From the NCBI GenBank assembly GCA_018711545.1, contig DVIC01000027.1, positions 1 to 47,714 of the forward strand: a stretch of 47,714 bases of DNA, read 5' to 3'. The DNA comes from Fimenecus stercoravium. Lineage in GTDB: Bacteria > Bacillota > Clostridia > Oscillospirales > Acutalibacteraceae. Below are positions 47,466 to 47,714 of this stretch, piece by piece. Position 1 is the stretch's first letter; every line of letters starts with the position of its first letter. The position numbers and the translations under genes were made by a program. The notes beneath the pieces are model-generated. The model was not told the DNA's origin and ran no database searches. It saw only the letters and a program-made list of their open reading frames with translations.

Positions 47466-47542
47466 GGCCCGGTAGTTCAGCTGGTTAGAACGCTAGCCTG
47501 TCACGCTAGAGGTCGACGGTTCGATCCCGTTCCGGGTCGCCA
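47466..47542 (+). tRNA. tRNA-Asp (GTC)
   Basis: A 77-nt cloverleaf with acceptor GGCCCGG/CCGGGTC, discriminator G, anticodon GTC in CTGTCAC, T-arm GACGGTTCGATCCCGTT and encoded CCA. Six bases after tRNA-Val, so co-transcribed. Its 3' end abuts the truncated CYTH gene. Confidence 0.95.
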
Positions 47543-47714
47543 CATTTGCCTCTGCCGTGCCCAGCTCTACTTCAGCCACAATAAGTCCTTCATTCTCACC
47601 GTAGAACTCGTCAACCTCGAAGACATGATTGCCACTACGTACCAGATAACGGGTCTTATCAATCATTCCCGGTTCGCAAAGTTTCATCAGTTCTTCCGCT
47701 TCGGACAAGCGCCG
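47493..47714 (-). pseudogene. CYTH-domain protein, 3'-truncated at tRNA-Asp (partial at window edge)
   Basis: The minus-strand frame enters from outside the window (RRLSEAEELMKL...) and shows the CYTH segment KTRYLVRSGNHVFEVDEFYGENEGL (core: KTRYLVxxxxHxxEVDEFxGENxGLxVAExEL). Family similarity runs to about AEVELGTAEA (47547), where the usual following segment (E-D-E-P-F-x-x-P-D-W-x-G) should come. Instead the frame runs straight into the tRNA-Asp gene and stops at 47493. CYTH proteins are triphosphate tunnel metalloenzymes, such as triphosphatases. The truncation may come from recombination at the tRNA or from an assembly join. Confidence 0.7.

Noticed and set aside
47257..47475. Open frame of 72 codons running into tRNA-Val
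   Set aside because: It crosses the tRNA promoter and gene; similar peptides are common artefacts of tRNA-overlapping frames.

Overview
The window looks like chromosomal DNA of a moderately GC-rich Gram-positive anaerobe of the class Clostridia, probably a gut member of the Oscillospirales or a neighbouring order. Evidence for this is a T-box leader before valS, RNase Y with YmdB, YloU/FakA/RecG as neighbours, a YerC-type TrpR-like regulator, a preQ1 class III-like leader before queT, a dockerin-bearing leucine-rich repeat protein, TTGACA/TATAAT promoters and strong AGGAGG ribosome binding sites. No phage, transposase, CRISPR array or rRNA gene was seen. The taxonomy is an inference from gene content.

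Layout. 1-2.1 kb (minus): the first codons of valS behind a valine T-box, comF with a small XRE regulator, a degraded copy of that regulator's 3' end in a hairpin-rich block, and a Trp-Met-Asn tRNA operon. 2.3-7.7 kb: a carbohydrate locus with a PHP hydrolase, a GPH-family sugar symporter and a YdjC/ChbG deacetylase in one operon, beside a GH16 glycosidase and a divergent SDR oxidoreductase. 7.7-10 kb: a heptanucleotide repeat cluster and a membrane-anchored phosphoesterase fused to a PQQ-type propeller. 10.1-12 kb: a MarR regulator and MATE efflux pump. 12-14.7 kb: pnp and rpsO. 15-17.8 kb: a patatin-gene remnant and glycogen phosphorylase. 17.9-19 kb: a secreted LRR-dockerin protein.

19.1-24.6 kb is the most distinctive metabolic block. 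A class III aminotransferase and a tandem class II aldolase face a divergent tetR-FGGY kinase operon. A perfect palindrome lies on the aminotransferase transcription start, and twin 17-bp palindromes lie upstream of tetR. The set reads as one TetR-controlled sugar pathway whose substrate cannot be named from the sequence. 24.7-37.5 kb is a long minus-strand run: rny, ymdB, a solute-binding lipoprotein, a secreted clan GH-A glycosidase with carbohydrate-binding domains, yloU, fakA, recG, nfo and a secreted EEP-fold lipoprotein. Glycan-related genes are thus interleaved with housekeeping genes.

37.8-40.6 kb (plus): two tandem GtrA-like proteins, a HAD hydrolase and a metallo-beta-lactamase-fold protein. 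40.6-41.7 kb: a dispersed repeat (second copy at 24.7 kb) and queT behind a preQ1-like leader. 41.7-43.9 kb (minus): yerC, a methyltransferase, hslO and a 50-residue membrane protein. 44.1-47.3 kb (plus): a three-gene operon with a DUF1430/lactococcin-972-type permease, its ATPase and an anchored extracytoplasmic protein, but no visible bacteriocin precursor. The window ends with tRNA-Val and tRNA-Asp, and then a CYTH-domain gene whose 3' end is cut off at the tRNA-Asp 3' end.

The best candidates for undescribed biology are the TetR/kinase/aminotransferase/double-aldolase module, the precursor-less DUF1430 ABC operon, and the short structured repeats.
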